Part shown: one piece after another, positions 17,244 through 26,282 of the stretch
Layout of the letters: the number at the start of each line of letters is the position of its first letter
How positions within the stretch are numbered: the first letter of the stretch is position 1
Source of the DNA: Bacteroidales bacterium
GTDB lineage: Bacteria > Bacteroidota > Bacteroidia > Bacteroidales > Bacteroidaceae
DNA: 37,580 nucleotides
Reading direction: 5' to 3'
NCBI GenBank assembly: GCA_029218405.1
Contig: JAQXRG010000094.1
Span: 1 to 37,580, forward strand
Notes under the pieces: generated by a model
Database searches by the model: none
What the model was told of the DNA's origin: nothing
What the model saw: only the letters and a program-made list of their open reading frames with translations
Translations under genes and position numbers: made by a program

Positions 17244-20200
17244 CGCCGCCCACACGCGAAGATGGGCAGGAACAGGAAGATGCCCACGACAGACATCAGC
17301 AGACCGCCGATGGTGCCCGCCGCCAACGGGAACCAGAACGCCTCCTTGCCCGTGCCGACCATGAAGGGCACGAAGCCCAGGATGGTGGAGACGATGGTCA
17401 GGAAGATGGGAATGATTTTCGCGTTCCACGCCTTGACATACGCCCGGCGCGACGGCAGCAGCGGGTAACGGCGGCGCACGGCGTTCATCTCGTTGAGGAG
17501 GTAAATGCTGGCGTTCACCGTGATGCCGCAGAGCAGCACGAAGGAAGCGAAGCCGCCTTGGTCGAAGTTCAGCCCGAAACAATAGAACGTGAGGAACACC
17601 CCGATGTAGGAAACGGGAATCACGAAGAGGATGGCCAACGGCTGGCGGAGCGAGTTGAACAGGATGGCCGACAGGAAGAAGATAATGACAATGACAATGC
17701 CCAGCAAGGCATACTGCCCGTTGTCCTTCTGGCCCCATGACCAGTAGCGGTCGGCCGCCTCCGCACTGTAGCCCATCGGCAGACGCGCGTTCAGGGCCTC
17801 CAAGTCCTTCTTCAGCAGCTTGCGGCCCTGTTCGGAAGAGCCGATGTACTCGTACTGCAGGCAGATGCGGTACTGCTGGTTCTCCTTGGCCACCTTCTGC
17901 GGCGACTGTCCCTTCTGCACGGTGGCGAAATGGGAGAGCTTGTACGACCGCCCGTTGATGTCGAACGGCAGGTTCGTCAGCCCCCACACGTCATAGACCT
18001 TCCCTTGGCGCGACGAGAGCTTGAGCTGCTCCGACTGCCCGTCGCACACCACGCTTCCCCCCACGATGTCCCGTCCGAAGACCGGACGCAGGGCCGTGAA
18101 CAGCTGTCGGGCCGTGACTCCCGCCTTCGCCATCCGCAGCTTGTCCAGGTCGAGGTAGAACTCGCTGTAGTCGTCCTTCCACCACGAGAACTCCGAGCCC
18201 ACAGTCACCTCCTTGATGCGCCGGTGCCCCAGCAGTGTCGTCTTCAGGGTGTCCGCCCACTGGCTCAGCTCGTCGTAGTTATACCCGTACATCTTCACCT
18301 GGAAACTGCCCGCCGTCTCACGCACGTCGTTGCTGAAGCCCTGGTCCTGCAGGCCATACACCCCCCAGGCGCCGCCTCCCAGGGTCAGGGCCTTGCTGAT
18401 GATGTTGGCCTTCAGCGTATAGGGGAAGCCGCTGCGCTGGTGCTCCTCCCGGAAGTAAATCTGGATGCCGGCCCGGCGCGCGTTGTAGATGGAAGTCTGG
18501 AACTGCTTGATTTCCTTGAACTCGGTCAGGTAGGTCTCCATCTTCTTCACCAGCACGTTCATCTGCTCCAGCGTACTGCCGTTGGGCAGGGTGGCGGTGA
18601 CCGACAGGACCACCTCCCCCTCGTCGCGGTTGAAGTAACTGCCGTTGTACACCTTCTCCACGAACAGGCGCAGGCTGCCGCCCAGCACCTTGTCGGCCAC
18701 CGGCTTCACCTTCTCCTTGTACGTGGACGTGCCGAAGACCTGGTTGTACCACGTCGCCCAGTGCCCCTCTCCCTCCAGTTTCTCCGGCAGCAGGAACACC
18801 GGCAGGCCGAAGGCTAACAGCAGCAACAGGCACATCGCCACCCGGAAACGGCACAGACCGCCGATGAGCCACTGGTAGTAGCACGACCAGCGGGCCACCC
18901 AGCGGAGGAAACGGAAACGGCGGCGGCTCTGCCGGGGACGGCCCGTCATCCCGATCTTCTCCATCAAGGACGGCACGAAGAACAAGGCGACCGCCAACGA
19001 CACCAACAGGTTGATGATGACCACCGCCGCGAAGTCCTGCAGGTTGAGGCGTATCTTCTCGTCGAGGAAGAAGATGATGACCAGCGCTCCCACCGTGGTC
19101 AGGGTAGCCGCCAGCACCGACAGGAACGCCTTCAGGTTGTGGCGGTGGCGGATGTGGTCGGTCATGACGATGGTGTTGTCGATGACCAAGTTGAGCGAGA
19201 TGGTGATGCCCGCCAGCGAATAGAGCTGCATCTCCAGTCCGAAGGCATAATAGAACAGCACCGCCACCGCGAGGTTGACCGTCAGGCTGGCCACAATCAG
19301 GAACAAATACCGGAGGTTCCACGTAATCACGGCCACGAAGACCAGCAGGATGAGCAGGGTCAGTCCCGTGCGGAAATAAATCTTGTCCAGCTCCTTCCGG
19401 ATGTAGTCCGTGGCATCGTAGCCCACGTGCACCTCATAGCCCGCCGGCATACGGGCCTGCAGCTCCGCCATGCGCTTCACCACCTCGGCGTTCAGCTCCA
19501 GCTGGTTGGCCGTCTCCTCCGCCGTGAGGTACATATAGATAGAGTTCAATCCGTTGATGCGGTAGTAACTGGTCGGCTGCGCCTCCACATGGTTCACCTT
19601 CACCAGCTTGTCCAGCGACACTAACCGCCCCTCGTCCGTAGTGAGCCAGATGGCCGACGGTTCCAGCTCCGTCACCTTGCCCGTCGCCGCCCGCACCAGG
19701 CGGATCCACTGCTTGCCGTCCGCGCCGTCCTCCATCGGGCAGATTCCCAAGAACTCCTTGTCGTACTGCTGCTGGAGGGCCGCCTGCACATCGCCCAGCC
19801 GGATGCCCAGCTGGTCCAGTTGCTCACTGTCGTACTCCAACTGCCACTCCATGGGGGTGGCGCCCACCAGCTCCACCTTGCGGATGCCCTTCAGCTGACC
19901 CAGCACCGGCTTGATGTTCTCCTCGGCGTAACGCAGGATGTCAATCGGATTGGCCGGCGCGTTGAGCGTATAGGCCATGAAGGGGCGCGACGCCCCCTCG
20001 TCCGACCGTCGCAGGGAAATCTGCGGATAACTCACCCCGGCCGGCAGCTGCGGCCACGTCTGCCGGATGAGGGTCGATACCTCAAAGCGCGTGGCGTCAA
20101 TGTCGGCATGCTTGTCCAGCTCCAGGGTGATGCTGCCGCTGCCGTTGTCCGAGGTGGAATACACGTTCTGGATGCCCTTCACCCGTGCCAGCATGGCTTC

Positions 20201-20395
20201 GAGCCGGCTGGTCACCTCCGCCTCGACCACGCGCGATGAGTTGCCGGGCATGGCAAACGATACCGTCAGCCCCGGCAGGTTGCGCGAAGGCGACAACTTG
20301 ACCGGCAGCAACGGCACCAGTGCCGTTCCCATCAACGATAGACACACAAACGCTACAATCAGCGTGAACGAGGAGAAAGGCAACACTTTTTTCAT
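17240..20395 (-). CDS. RND efflux pump permease 2
   Basis: 1051 residues. An inner-membrane RND transporter with the usual twelve-helix layout: TM1 near residues 7-27, a first large periplasmic loop, TM2-6 around 335-470, a linker, and the second half with TM8-12 near the end. The TM4 segment NLVIDNTIVM (about residue 404) keeps one of the two adjacent acidic residues seen in AcrB. The start at 20395 (MKKVLPF) overlaps the TolC stop as ATGA; an in-frame ATG three codons earlier is possible. It is the last gene of the adaptor - pump 1 - TolC - pump 2 operon. Its substrate is unknown. Its stop overlaps the convergent aminopeptidase stop. Confidence 0.92.
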   Translation of the reverse strand: MKKVLPFSSFTLIVAFVCLSLMGTALVPLLPVKLSPSRNLPGLTVSFAMPGNSSRVVEAEVTSRLEAMLARVKGIQNVYSTSDNGSGSITLELDKHADIDATRFEVSTLIRQTWPQLPAGVSYPQISLRRSDEGASRPFMAYTLNAPANPIDILRYAEENIKPVLGQLKGIRKVELVGATPMEWQLEYDSEQLDQLGIRLGDVQAALQQQYDKEFLGICPMEDGADGKQWIRLVRAATGKVTELEPSAIWLTTDEGRLVSLDKLVKVNHVEAQPTSYYRINGLNSIYMYLTAEETANQLELNAEVVKRMAELQARMPAGYEVHVGYDATDYIRKELDKIYFRTGLTLLILLVFVAVITWNLRYLFLIVASLTVNLAVAVLFYYAFGLEMQLYSLAGITISLNLVIDNTIVMTDHIRHRHNLKAFLSVLAATLTTVGALVIIFFLDEKIRLNLQDFAAVVIINLLVSLAVALFFVPSLMEKIGMTGRPRQSRRRFRFLRWVARWSCYYQWLIGGLCRFRVAMCLLLLLAFGLPVFLLPEKLEGEGHWATWYNQVFGTSTYKEKVKPVADKVLGGSLRLFVEKVYNGSYFNRDEGEVVLSVTATLPNGSTLEQMNVLVKKMETYLTEFKEIKQFQTSIYNARRAGIQIYFREEHQRSGFPYTLKANIISKALTLGGGAWGVYGLQDQGFSNDVRETAGSFQVKMYGYNYDELSQWADTLKTTLLGHRRIKEVTVGSEFSWWKDDYSEFYLDLDKLRMAKAGVTARQLFTALRPVFGRDIVGGSVVCDGQSEQLKLSSRQGKVYDVWGLTNLPFDINGRSYKLSHFATVQKGQSPQKVAKENQQYRICLQYEYIGSSEQGRKLLKKDLEALNARLPMGYSAEAADRYWSWGQKDNGQYALLGIVIVIIFFLSAILFNSLRQPLAILFVIPVSYIGVFLTFYCFGLNFDQGGFASFVLLCGITVNASIYLLNEMNAVRRRYPLLPSRRAYVKAWNAKIIPIFLTIVSTILGFVPFMVGTGKEAFWFPLAAGTIGGLLMSVVGIFLFLPIFACGRR

Positions 20396-21888
20396 CTGTA
20401 CCATCCGGATTGATAGTCAAAACGGTCGGACAACGAGACACCAGACTCATAGTCGTGCAGCGTCAGCCGACGTATCTTATAATAATTGAGCCAATAGTTC
20501 TGCAGCGCGGAGATATAGTTCTTCTGGGCCTCCTGCTGGCGGTTGAGCGAGAGGGTCAGGCTGTTCACGTCGGCCTTGCCGATGATGAAGCGCTGGCGGG
20601 TCTGCTCGTAGGCCGTCACCGCCAGGTCGAGCGCCTCCTCCGCGCTGGACACCAGACGCTGCTGGATGCTGAAGTCGCCCACCGTCATGGTCACCTCCTC
20701 CTCGATGTTCAGCTCTTCCTGCCGGGCGGCGATACGCGCCACGTTCAGGTTGTTCTTCGCCATGTTGTACTTGCCCCGGCGCACGCCCCAGTCCACCAAC
20801 GGGATGGAGACACTCACCGACACCAAGTCCTGCTGGAGCAGGTTACGGTAGGCGTTCTTGAGCTGGTCGGACACCTGGTTGAAGCCCACGCTGGCGTTCA
20901 GGCTGGCGTTCAGCCGCGACTCCACACGGGTCTTGCTGACGTTGCGCTCCGCCTCCAGCACGCTCTGCCGCTGCTCCAGCAGTGTAGGGCTGTTGGCCCG
21001 CGCCTTCTCCACCGCGTCGGCGACGGGAATCTCGATGGCCCTGGGGCGGCCCGGGAGGGTGATTTCCAGCTGCGTGTTCTTGTCCATGTTCAGGAAGAGG
21101 GCCAGCGAGAACATGGCCCGCTTCAAGGCGATGCGGGCGTTCTCCCAGCTGTTGTGCGCGTTCACCTTGTCGAGCTGCAGGGTCAGCAGATCCGCCTTCG
21201 AGATGGCGGCGATCTTGTGCCGCTGAAGGCCGATGCTGTACAGGGTGTCGCTCGACGCCACGTTGTCGCAGGCCAGCCGGTAGTCCGCCTGGGCCATGGC
21301 CAGCGCGAAGAAGTAGGTCACCGCCTCCTCCGAGAGTGTCTCCAAGTTATAGAGCAGCTGCTTCTTCGCCTTCTCGAACTTGAGCGGCTCGATTTTCCGG
21401 TCCCAGCGGAAGGCGTTGTAGCCCAACAGGTTCTGCTGGTATCCGATGCGGAACGGCACCGTGGAATACTGCGTGGACTTGGTGAACCCGAAGTTGCGCA
21501 TGTATTCCAAGTCCGAATTGATATAGAACGTACCGCCCGTCAGGTCAAGGTTCTGCTGCACGCTCAGTCCGCCACTCGCGCTGAACATCTGCTGCTCGCG
21601 ATAGACGTCCATGTCGGAGCCGGAGTCGTACCGCTGGGTGATGTAGCGGTAATACTGCGCCGGCGTGAGGTTCAGCGTCAGGCTGGGCAGCCGGTTCGCC
21701 TTGTAGGAACGGTACTCCCAGTAGCCCGACAGGTACATGTTCTGGTAGCGGAACGCCGACAGCGAACTGTCGCCCGCCAACTCGATGGTGCGCTGCAGGT
21801 CGAGGCGCACCGTCTGCTGCGCAAGGCCGCCCCCCGGCAGGAGGAAGGCCAGCAGCCAACTGATAATCAGGTATCTCTTCATAGTCAT
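20392..21888 (-). CDS. TolC-family outer-membrane efflux channel
   Basis: 498 residues with an N-terminal signal peptide (MTMKRYLIISWLLAFLLPGG, cleavage probably after GLAQ). The body is dominated by long amphipathic helices rich in Ala, Glu, Gln and Arg, arranged as two similar halves as in TolC-like outer membrane factors; QRLVSSAEEALDLAVTAYEQ near residue 410 is typical. It would form the trimeric outer-membrane exit duct for the neighbouring pumps. The start overlaps the pump 1 stop in ATGA (21885-21888), and its own stop overlaps pump 2 in the same way, so the channel is translated between two different pumps. Confidence 0.92.
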   Translation of the reverse strand: MTMKRYLIISWLLAFLLPGGGLAQQTVRLDLQRTIELAGDSSLSAFRYQNMYLSGYWEYRSYKANRLPSLTLNLTPAQYYRYITQRYDSGSDMDVYREQQMFSASGGLSVQQNLDLTGGTFYINSDLEYMRNFGFTKSTQYSTVPFRIGYQQNLLGYNAFRWDRKIEPLKFEKAKKQLLYNLETLSEEAVTYFFALAMAQADYRLACDNVASSDTLYSIGLQRHKIAAISKADLLTLQLDKVNAHNSWENARIALKRAMFSLALFLNMDKNTQLEITLPGRPRAIEIPVADAVEKARANSPTLLEQRQSVLEAERNVSKTRVESRLNASLNASVGFNQVSDQLKNAYRNLLQQDLVSVSVSIPLVDWGVRRGKYNMAKNNLNVARIAARQEELNIEEEVTMTVGDFSIQQRLVSSAEEALDLAVTAYEQTRQRFIIGKADVNSLTLSLNRQQEAQKNYISALQNYWLNYYKIRRLTLHDYESGVSLSDRFDYQSGWYR

Positions 21889-24800
21889 TTTGTCTTCTTC
21901 GTTCTAAACAACAGGAAATACACCAGTGGGATGATGAACAGGCTGACCAACGTGCCCAGCAGCATCGACCCAATCATGGCGATGGCCAAGGGCCGCTGCA
22001 GCTCGGAGCCCATGTCGGACGTGAACAGCAGGGGCACCATGGCGAAGATGGTGGTCAGCGAGGTCATGATGATGGCCCTCAGCCTGCGCCGTCCCGCCGT
22101 ATGGATGGCCTCCTCCAAGGGCATGCCCACCTTGCGGAGCTCGTTGATGGAGTCGAGCTTCAGGATGGAGTCGTTCACCACGATACCGCAGGTCACGATG
22201 ATGCCGATGGCCGACATCAGGTTGAGCGTATGTCCGCACAGCCACAGTGCCAGCAGGGCGAAGGCCGTGTCGATGGGAATCTCCACCAGCACAATCAACG
22301 GCTGGAGGAAGCTCTCGAACTGGGCGCAGAGGATGAAGTACATCAGCAGGACCGACACCAGGAGGATGACTGCCAGCTCGCCCATCAGCCGCTCGTTCGA
22401 GAAATGGCTGCCCGAGAAGTCCACCTCCCAGCCTTCCGACTGGCGCACAGCCTCGCGTACGTCGCGTACCAGCCGCGGCGCGTCGTCCACCTCGAAAAAG
22501 CACATCGGGATGTACTCGCCGTTCTTGCCGGCGGTGATGCTCTTCAGGTCCTCCGCCGGCACCACCCTCACCAGTTCCGACAGCGGCACATAGTTCACTT
22601 CCTTCGTCGGGCTGCCGGGCAGTGGCGAGGTCTCCACCAAGGTCGATGCCAGCACCCGGTTCACCGTCCGCTCCTCGCCTGCGATGCCCACGGGCAGGTA
22701 CTGCTGGTACGAGCGCAAGGTCGAGACCTGGTTCTCCTTGAACGCCGTCCGCAGCACCCGGGTCAGTTCGGTATAGGCCACCCGGTAGAGCAGCAGCTTC
22801 TCCCGGTCCACCACCAGGTTGAGCTGGTTGCGGAACGCGATGCCTTCCGCCCTCACTCCCGCCTGCCGCACGATGCGCTGCTCCAACTGCTGCAGGTCGG
22901 CCGCGTCGGGTGCCTGCTGTCGGTCGGCCGCATGGAGCTCGGCCACCACGTCCGCCTCGCCGGTCACAAACAGCTTCTCGAAGATGTTCTCCGGCGGCGC
23001 GAAAGCCACCACCGCCTGCGGAAAGTCCCTTCTCACCGCCTGGAGCAGCCGCTCCTCCAGCGGCTGTATCTCCTCGGGACGGCGGGTCTTGAAATACAGT
23101 TCCGCCTCCGTGGCCGACAGCTCCGACCCCCCGTTGAGGAGGTAGTCCTGCAGCCCCACGTAGGCCGTATGCTCCACCGTCAGACTGTCCACCGCCCGGG
23201 TCAGCACGTCCACCCGCCGGCGGTTCTCGTCCACGTGGATGTTCTCGTTCCACTCCACCCGCATCACCAGCTCGTTCTGGTCAATCTCCGGCATCCGCTC
23301 CTTCTTGAGGAAAAAGAAAAAGAAGACACACAGCGGCAGTGTGGCGAACGTCAGGACCAGACACAGCGTCCGGTGGGTGAACACCCACTCAATGCCCCTG
23401 TCATAGAAACGCTCCAGCCAGCGGTTCTCCTTCAGGCGGTCGAACCGCCGTCCCCACACGCCCTTTCCGCCCGGTTCCGTGCGGTAGCACAACAGGTACA
23501 GGACGGGCAGCAGCAGGATACCGGTCACGTAGGACACCATCAGTCCGGCGGTGATGGAGAAAGCCTGGTCCATGAAGATGGCCCCCGCGATGCCACTAAT
23601 GAACACTAACGGCACGAACACCGCGATGGTAGTGAGCGACGAGCTGAGCATGGGCGTAATCATCTCCGTGGTGCCCTTGGCGCAGGCCGCCGGCAGCGAT
23701 TCTCCCCGCTCACGGTACTGCGAGATGTTCTCCGTCACGATAATCGAGCTGTCAATCATCATGCCCACCGCCAGGATGAGCCCCGACAGCGAAATCACAT
23801 TGAGCGACACGTGACAGAGATAGAACAGGAAAAAGGTGATGACGATGGACGTCACCATACTGATGCCGATGACCAAGGGCGAGCGCACGTCGCCCAGAAA
23901 CAGGACGGCCACCACAAAGATGAGCAGGAACCCCAGCGACAGGTTCTGCTGGAGGTTCGAGATGGTATAGTCGAGCAGCTCCGTCTGGTTGCGGCACACC
24001 CGGAACTCGATGTCGGGATAGAGCGCGGCGAAGTAGTCGGTCGTCTCCTTGAGCTGGGCCTTCATGCGGTCCATGTTCTCCTCGCCCTGTTTGATGATGG
24101 CCAGGGTCACCGCCCGCTTGCCCTGCGACACCGACTCTCCCTGTTCCTTCTGCGTCACCACCGCCACCCGGCACACGTCCTTGAGCTGTAGCAGTCGGTC
24201 CTCCTGGCGGAGGTAGATGTTCTCCACGTCCTCCGGCGTACGCAGCAGGGTGGCGATGCGGATGTTGTATTCATAATAGCCATCCCTCACCAGCATGCTG
24301 CCCGGCTCCACGTTGTTCTCCTGCAGGGCGGTCTCCAAGTCGGCGATGGTAAGTCCCGCCGCCGCCATCTTCTTCTCGTCGGGCACAATCTGGAGCATCC
24401 GTCCCGGCACGCCGGTCATGTCGGCCATCGCCACCTCCGGCAGCTGCTCGATGCGGCGCTTCACCACGTTCTCCGCCAATTCGCAGAGGTGGAGGAAGCG
24501 CTGCTCGTCCGCCGCCGTATAAGGCACCTCGCCCCGCAGCGTCATGTTCAGGTAGAGCACCGGAATGTCCGTCGCGCTGGCCTTGATGGCCTTGGGGCGC
24601 ACCGTCTCCTTGGGCAGGCTGTTCATCGACGCGTCAATCTTCTCGTTCACCTCGATGAAGGCCAGGTCAGTGTTCACTCCGAAGTCGAACGACAGGCGGA
24701 TGACCCCCGCCCCGTCGCGTGTCTCACTTTTGATTTCCCGCAGTCCGGCCACCTGCAGCAGCTGCCGGCGCACGGGTGCCACCACCGTGTTCTCCAGTTC

Positions 24801-24965
24801 CCGGGCCGAGACACTCTCGCCCGTCACCTGCACCGTAATCTGCGGGATGGCGATGTCGGGCAGCAACGACACCGGCAGCGTGAAATACGTCACCAAGCCG
24901 ATGATGAAACAGGCGGTGAACGCCATCAGTACGGCAATGGGCCGCTGTAACAAGAACTTTACCAT
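21885..24965 (-). CDS. RND efflux pump permease 1
   Basis: 1026 residues beginning MVKFLLQRPIAVLMAF, the normal RND N-terminus. The longer open frame to 25001 lies inside the adaptor gene and adds nothing family-like. The PDIAIPQITVQ segment after TM1, the TM4 motif GMMIDSSIIVTENI (Asp near residue 404) and the TM10 motif GIVVNDSILKLD place it in the hydrophobe/amphiphile-type RND group. The stretch IEVNEKIDASMNSLP around residue 100 is typical of the first porter domain. It starts four bases after the adaptor stop and overlaps the TolC start. It probably exports drugs, bile-like or other amphiphiles by proton exchange; the substrate cannot be read from the sequence. Confidence 0.94.
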   Translation of the reverse strand: MVKFLLQRPIAVLMAFTACFIIGLVTYFTLPVSLLPDIAIPQITVQVTGESVSARELENTVVAPVRRQLLQVAGLREIKSETRDGAGVIRLSFDFGVNTDLAFIEVNEKIDASMNSLPKETVRPKAIKASATDIPVLYLNMTLRGEVPYTAADEQRFLHLCELAENVVKRRIEQLPEVAMADMTGVPGRMLQIVPDEKKMAAAGLTIADLETALQENNVEPGSMLVRDGYYEYNIRIATLLRTPEDVENIYLRQEDRLLQLKDVCRVAVVTQKEQGESVSQGKRAVTLAIIKQGEENMDRMKAQLKETTDYFAALYPDIEFRVCRNQTELLDYTISNLQQNLSLGFLLIFVVAVLFLGDVRSPLVIGISMVTSIVITFFLFYLCHVSLNVISLSGLILAVGMMIDSSIIVTENISQYRERGESLPAACAKGTTEMITPMLSSSLTTIAVFVPLVFISGIAGAIFMDQAFSITAGLMVSYVTGILLLPVLYLLCYRTEPGGKGVWGRRFDRLKENRWLERFYDRGIEWVFTHRTLCLVLTFATLPLCVFFFFFLKKERMPEIDQNELVMRVEWNENIHVDENRRRVDVLTRAVDSLTVEHTAYVGLQDYLLNGGSELSATEAELYFKTRRPEEIQPLEERLLQAVRRDFPQAVVAFAPPENIFEKLFVTGEADVVAELHAADRQQAPDAADLQQLEQRIVRQAGVRAEGIAFRNQLNLVVDREKLLLYRVAYTELTRVLRTAFKENQVSTLRSYQQYLPVGIAGEERTVNRVLASTLVETSPLPGSPTKEVNYVPLSELVRVVPAEDLKSITAGKNGEYIPMCFFEVDDAPRLVRDVREAVRQSEGWEVDFSGSHFSNERLMGELAVILLVSVLLMYFILCAQFESFLQPLIVLVEIPIDTAFALLALWLCGHTLNLMSAIGIIVTCGIVVNDSILKLDSINELRKVGMPLEEAIHTAGRRRLRAIIMTSLTTIFAMVPLLFTSDMGSELQRPLAIAMIGSMLLGTLVSLFIIPLVYFLLFRTKKTK

Positions 24966-24969
24966 AGGC

Positions 24970-26055
24970 TCACCGCTCCACCACTTCCACCGGCGCCTCA
25001 TGCGCCAGGTTCACATTGCCCGACACGATGACCGTCATGCCCTCCTGCAGTCCGTCGGCCTCCCAGTCCACCAACGTGTATTCGTTCAGGTTCTCCAGTC
25101 CGGTATGCACATAGTTCCACATCGCCTTTCCGTCCTTCAGGGTGAACAGCACCTGCTTGCCCGAGCGCAGCACCACCGCCGTCTTGGGTACCACCATCTG
25201 CCGTCCCATGGAGCGCTTGACGCTCACCCGCACGTTCATGCCGTCGTAGAGGCGGTCGCTCCCCTCCACCCGGGCCTTGACGCGCACCATTCCGTTCTCG
25301 TCCACCAGCGGATTGATTTCGCTGATGCTGCCCCGTCGCGTGCCGGTGGCCGCCGCATAGGGTGACACCTCCACGCGGTCGCCTACCTTAATTAATGGGA
25401 GCTCACTCTCCAGCACTGTGAAGTCCACCTCCATCCCCGCCGTACTGATAATCCTGCAGAACGGCTCCCCGGTCTTCGCCATGCTGTGCGCCTTGTCGAA
25501 GAGGTTCGCCACGATGCCGTCAAAAGGTGCCGTGAGCGTAGCTTCGCGCACATCCTGGAGAGCGGCCTCCAGCTGCGCCTCAGCGCCCTCGTACCCGCTC
25601 TTCAGCCGGGCCAGCCTCATCACCTCTTCGGGTACCTTCTGCAGCTGGTCGGGCGCGTAGCCCTGTCCTATCAGAACGTCCTTCATGTCCAGCTCAGACT
25701 GTGCCAAGGCATTCTTCCGCTGTGCCAAGGCGTTGTCCAAGCGCGACAGTTCCAGCTCGGCCAGCTTCTCGCCGCGCCGCACCCGCTGCCCGTTCTTCAC
25801 CCACACCTGCGCCACCACCTCCGCCGAGCGGAAGTAGAGGTCGGCATACTCACAGGCCTTCAGCCTGCCGTTGCTCACCAACTCGTGATCGAACTCCTTC
25901 AGTGCCAGTTTTTCCACTGTCACCTCATTGGGTTTCGAAGGCAGGACCGTTTCCACTCCTTCCTTCTCCCCACTCTCGGTCTTTGTTTCCGAGCAGGCCG
26001 CCAACAGTCCCACCGCCAGCAGCCCTACCATATACATCTTCTTTCGATTCCTCAT
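24970..26055 (-). CDS. RND efflux periplasmic adaptor lipoprotein (HlyD/MFP family)
   Basis: 361 residues. The start at 26055 gives a lipoprotein signal MRNRKKMYMVGLLAVGLLAAC with the acylated Cys at 21; the longer frame upstream runs across the promoter. Following domains are a lipoyl half (LKACEYADLYFRSAEVVAQV), a short helical hairpin around residues 95-170, the second lipoyl half with LTAPFDGIVANL, then beta-barrel and membrane-proximal domains. It anchors in the inner membrane and bridges the pump to TolC. It is the first gene of the operon, with a good promoter at 26081-26112. Confidence 0.94.
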   Translation of the reverse strand: MRNRKKMYMVGLLAVGLLAACSETKTESGEKEGVETVLPSKPNEVTVEKLALKEFDHELVSNGRLKACEYADLYFRSAEVVAQVWVKNGQRVRRGEKLAELELSRLDNALAQRKNALAQSELDMKDVLIGQGYAPDQLQKVPEEVMRLARLKSGYEGAEAQLEAALQDVREATLTAPFDGIVANLFDKAHSMAKTGEPFCRIISTAGMEVDFTVLESELPLIKVGDRVEVSPYAAATGTRRGSISEINPLVDENGMVRVKARVEGSDRLYDGMNVRVSVKRSMGRQMVVPKTAVVLRSGKQVLFTLKDGKAMWNYVHTGLENLNEYTLVDWEADGLQEGMTVIVSGNVNLAHEAPVEVVER

Positions 26056-26080
26056 ACTCTTCTGTTTTTCATTGTACCGA

Positions 26081-26112
26081 CAAACATAGAGAAAAAAACA
26101 ATCGCCTCCAAA
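26081..26112 (-). promoter_or_regulatory. Bacteroides-type promoter of the RND efflux operon
   Basis: Read on the minus strand, TTTG (26112-26109) is followed after 20 bases by TATGTTTG (26088-26081), an exact fit to TTTG, 19-21 bp, TAnnTTTG. It ends 26 bases before the adaptor ATG at 26055. The rest of the 227-base gap (26056-26282) is AT-rich and non-coding, apart from the short direct repeats listed separately. Confidence 0.68.
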
Positions 26113-26160
26113 ATTACTACCTGAGAAAAAGCTGAGATTTTCCTGAACTTTTCCTGAGCC

Positions 26161-26178
26161 AGCTGACATCAGCTGACA
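26161..26178. repeat. Direct repeat of AGCTGACA upstream of the efflux promoter
   Basis: AGCTGACA occurs at 26161-26168 and 26171-26178, ten bases (about one helical turn) apart, each containing part of the palindrome CAGCTG. It lies about 50 bases upstream of the -33 element of the efflux operon. Nearby, TTTTCCTGA also occurs twice, ten bases apart, just before it. The phased spacing suits a regulator-binding site, but no regulator gene is present in the window. Confidence 0.35.
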
Positions 26179-26282
26179 AGAGCACTTGTTTTTTTATATT
26201 TTAACGGTCATATTTCTGCATATTATTCTATTTATCACTATCTTACTATCACTTCTTTCACATAAAAGAACATTTCAGAATA

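Noticed and set aside
20410-22593. A 727-codon open frame on the plus strand opposite the TolC and RND 1 genes
   Set aside because: It is antisense to two well-supported genes, has low-complexity His/Arg/Val/Gln-rich composition and no domain. GC-rich codon usage on the real strand removes stops from this frame. The same applies to long antisense frames at 3663-5084, 5582-6682, 6746-8230, 9380-10519, 10852-12045, 16167-17987 and 22101-23609.
26169-26187. ACAAG...CTTGT hairpin followed by seven T on the plus strand as a terminator
   Set aside because: The stem is only five base pairs and no plus-strand gene approaches from the left. It lies downstream of a minus-strand gene, where the T-run would be on the wrong side.
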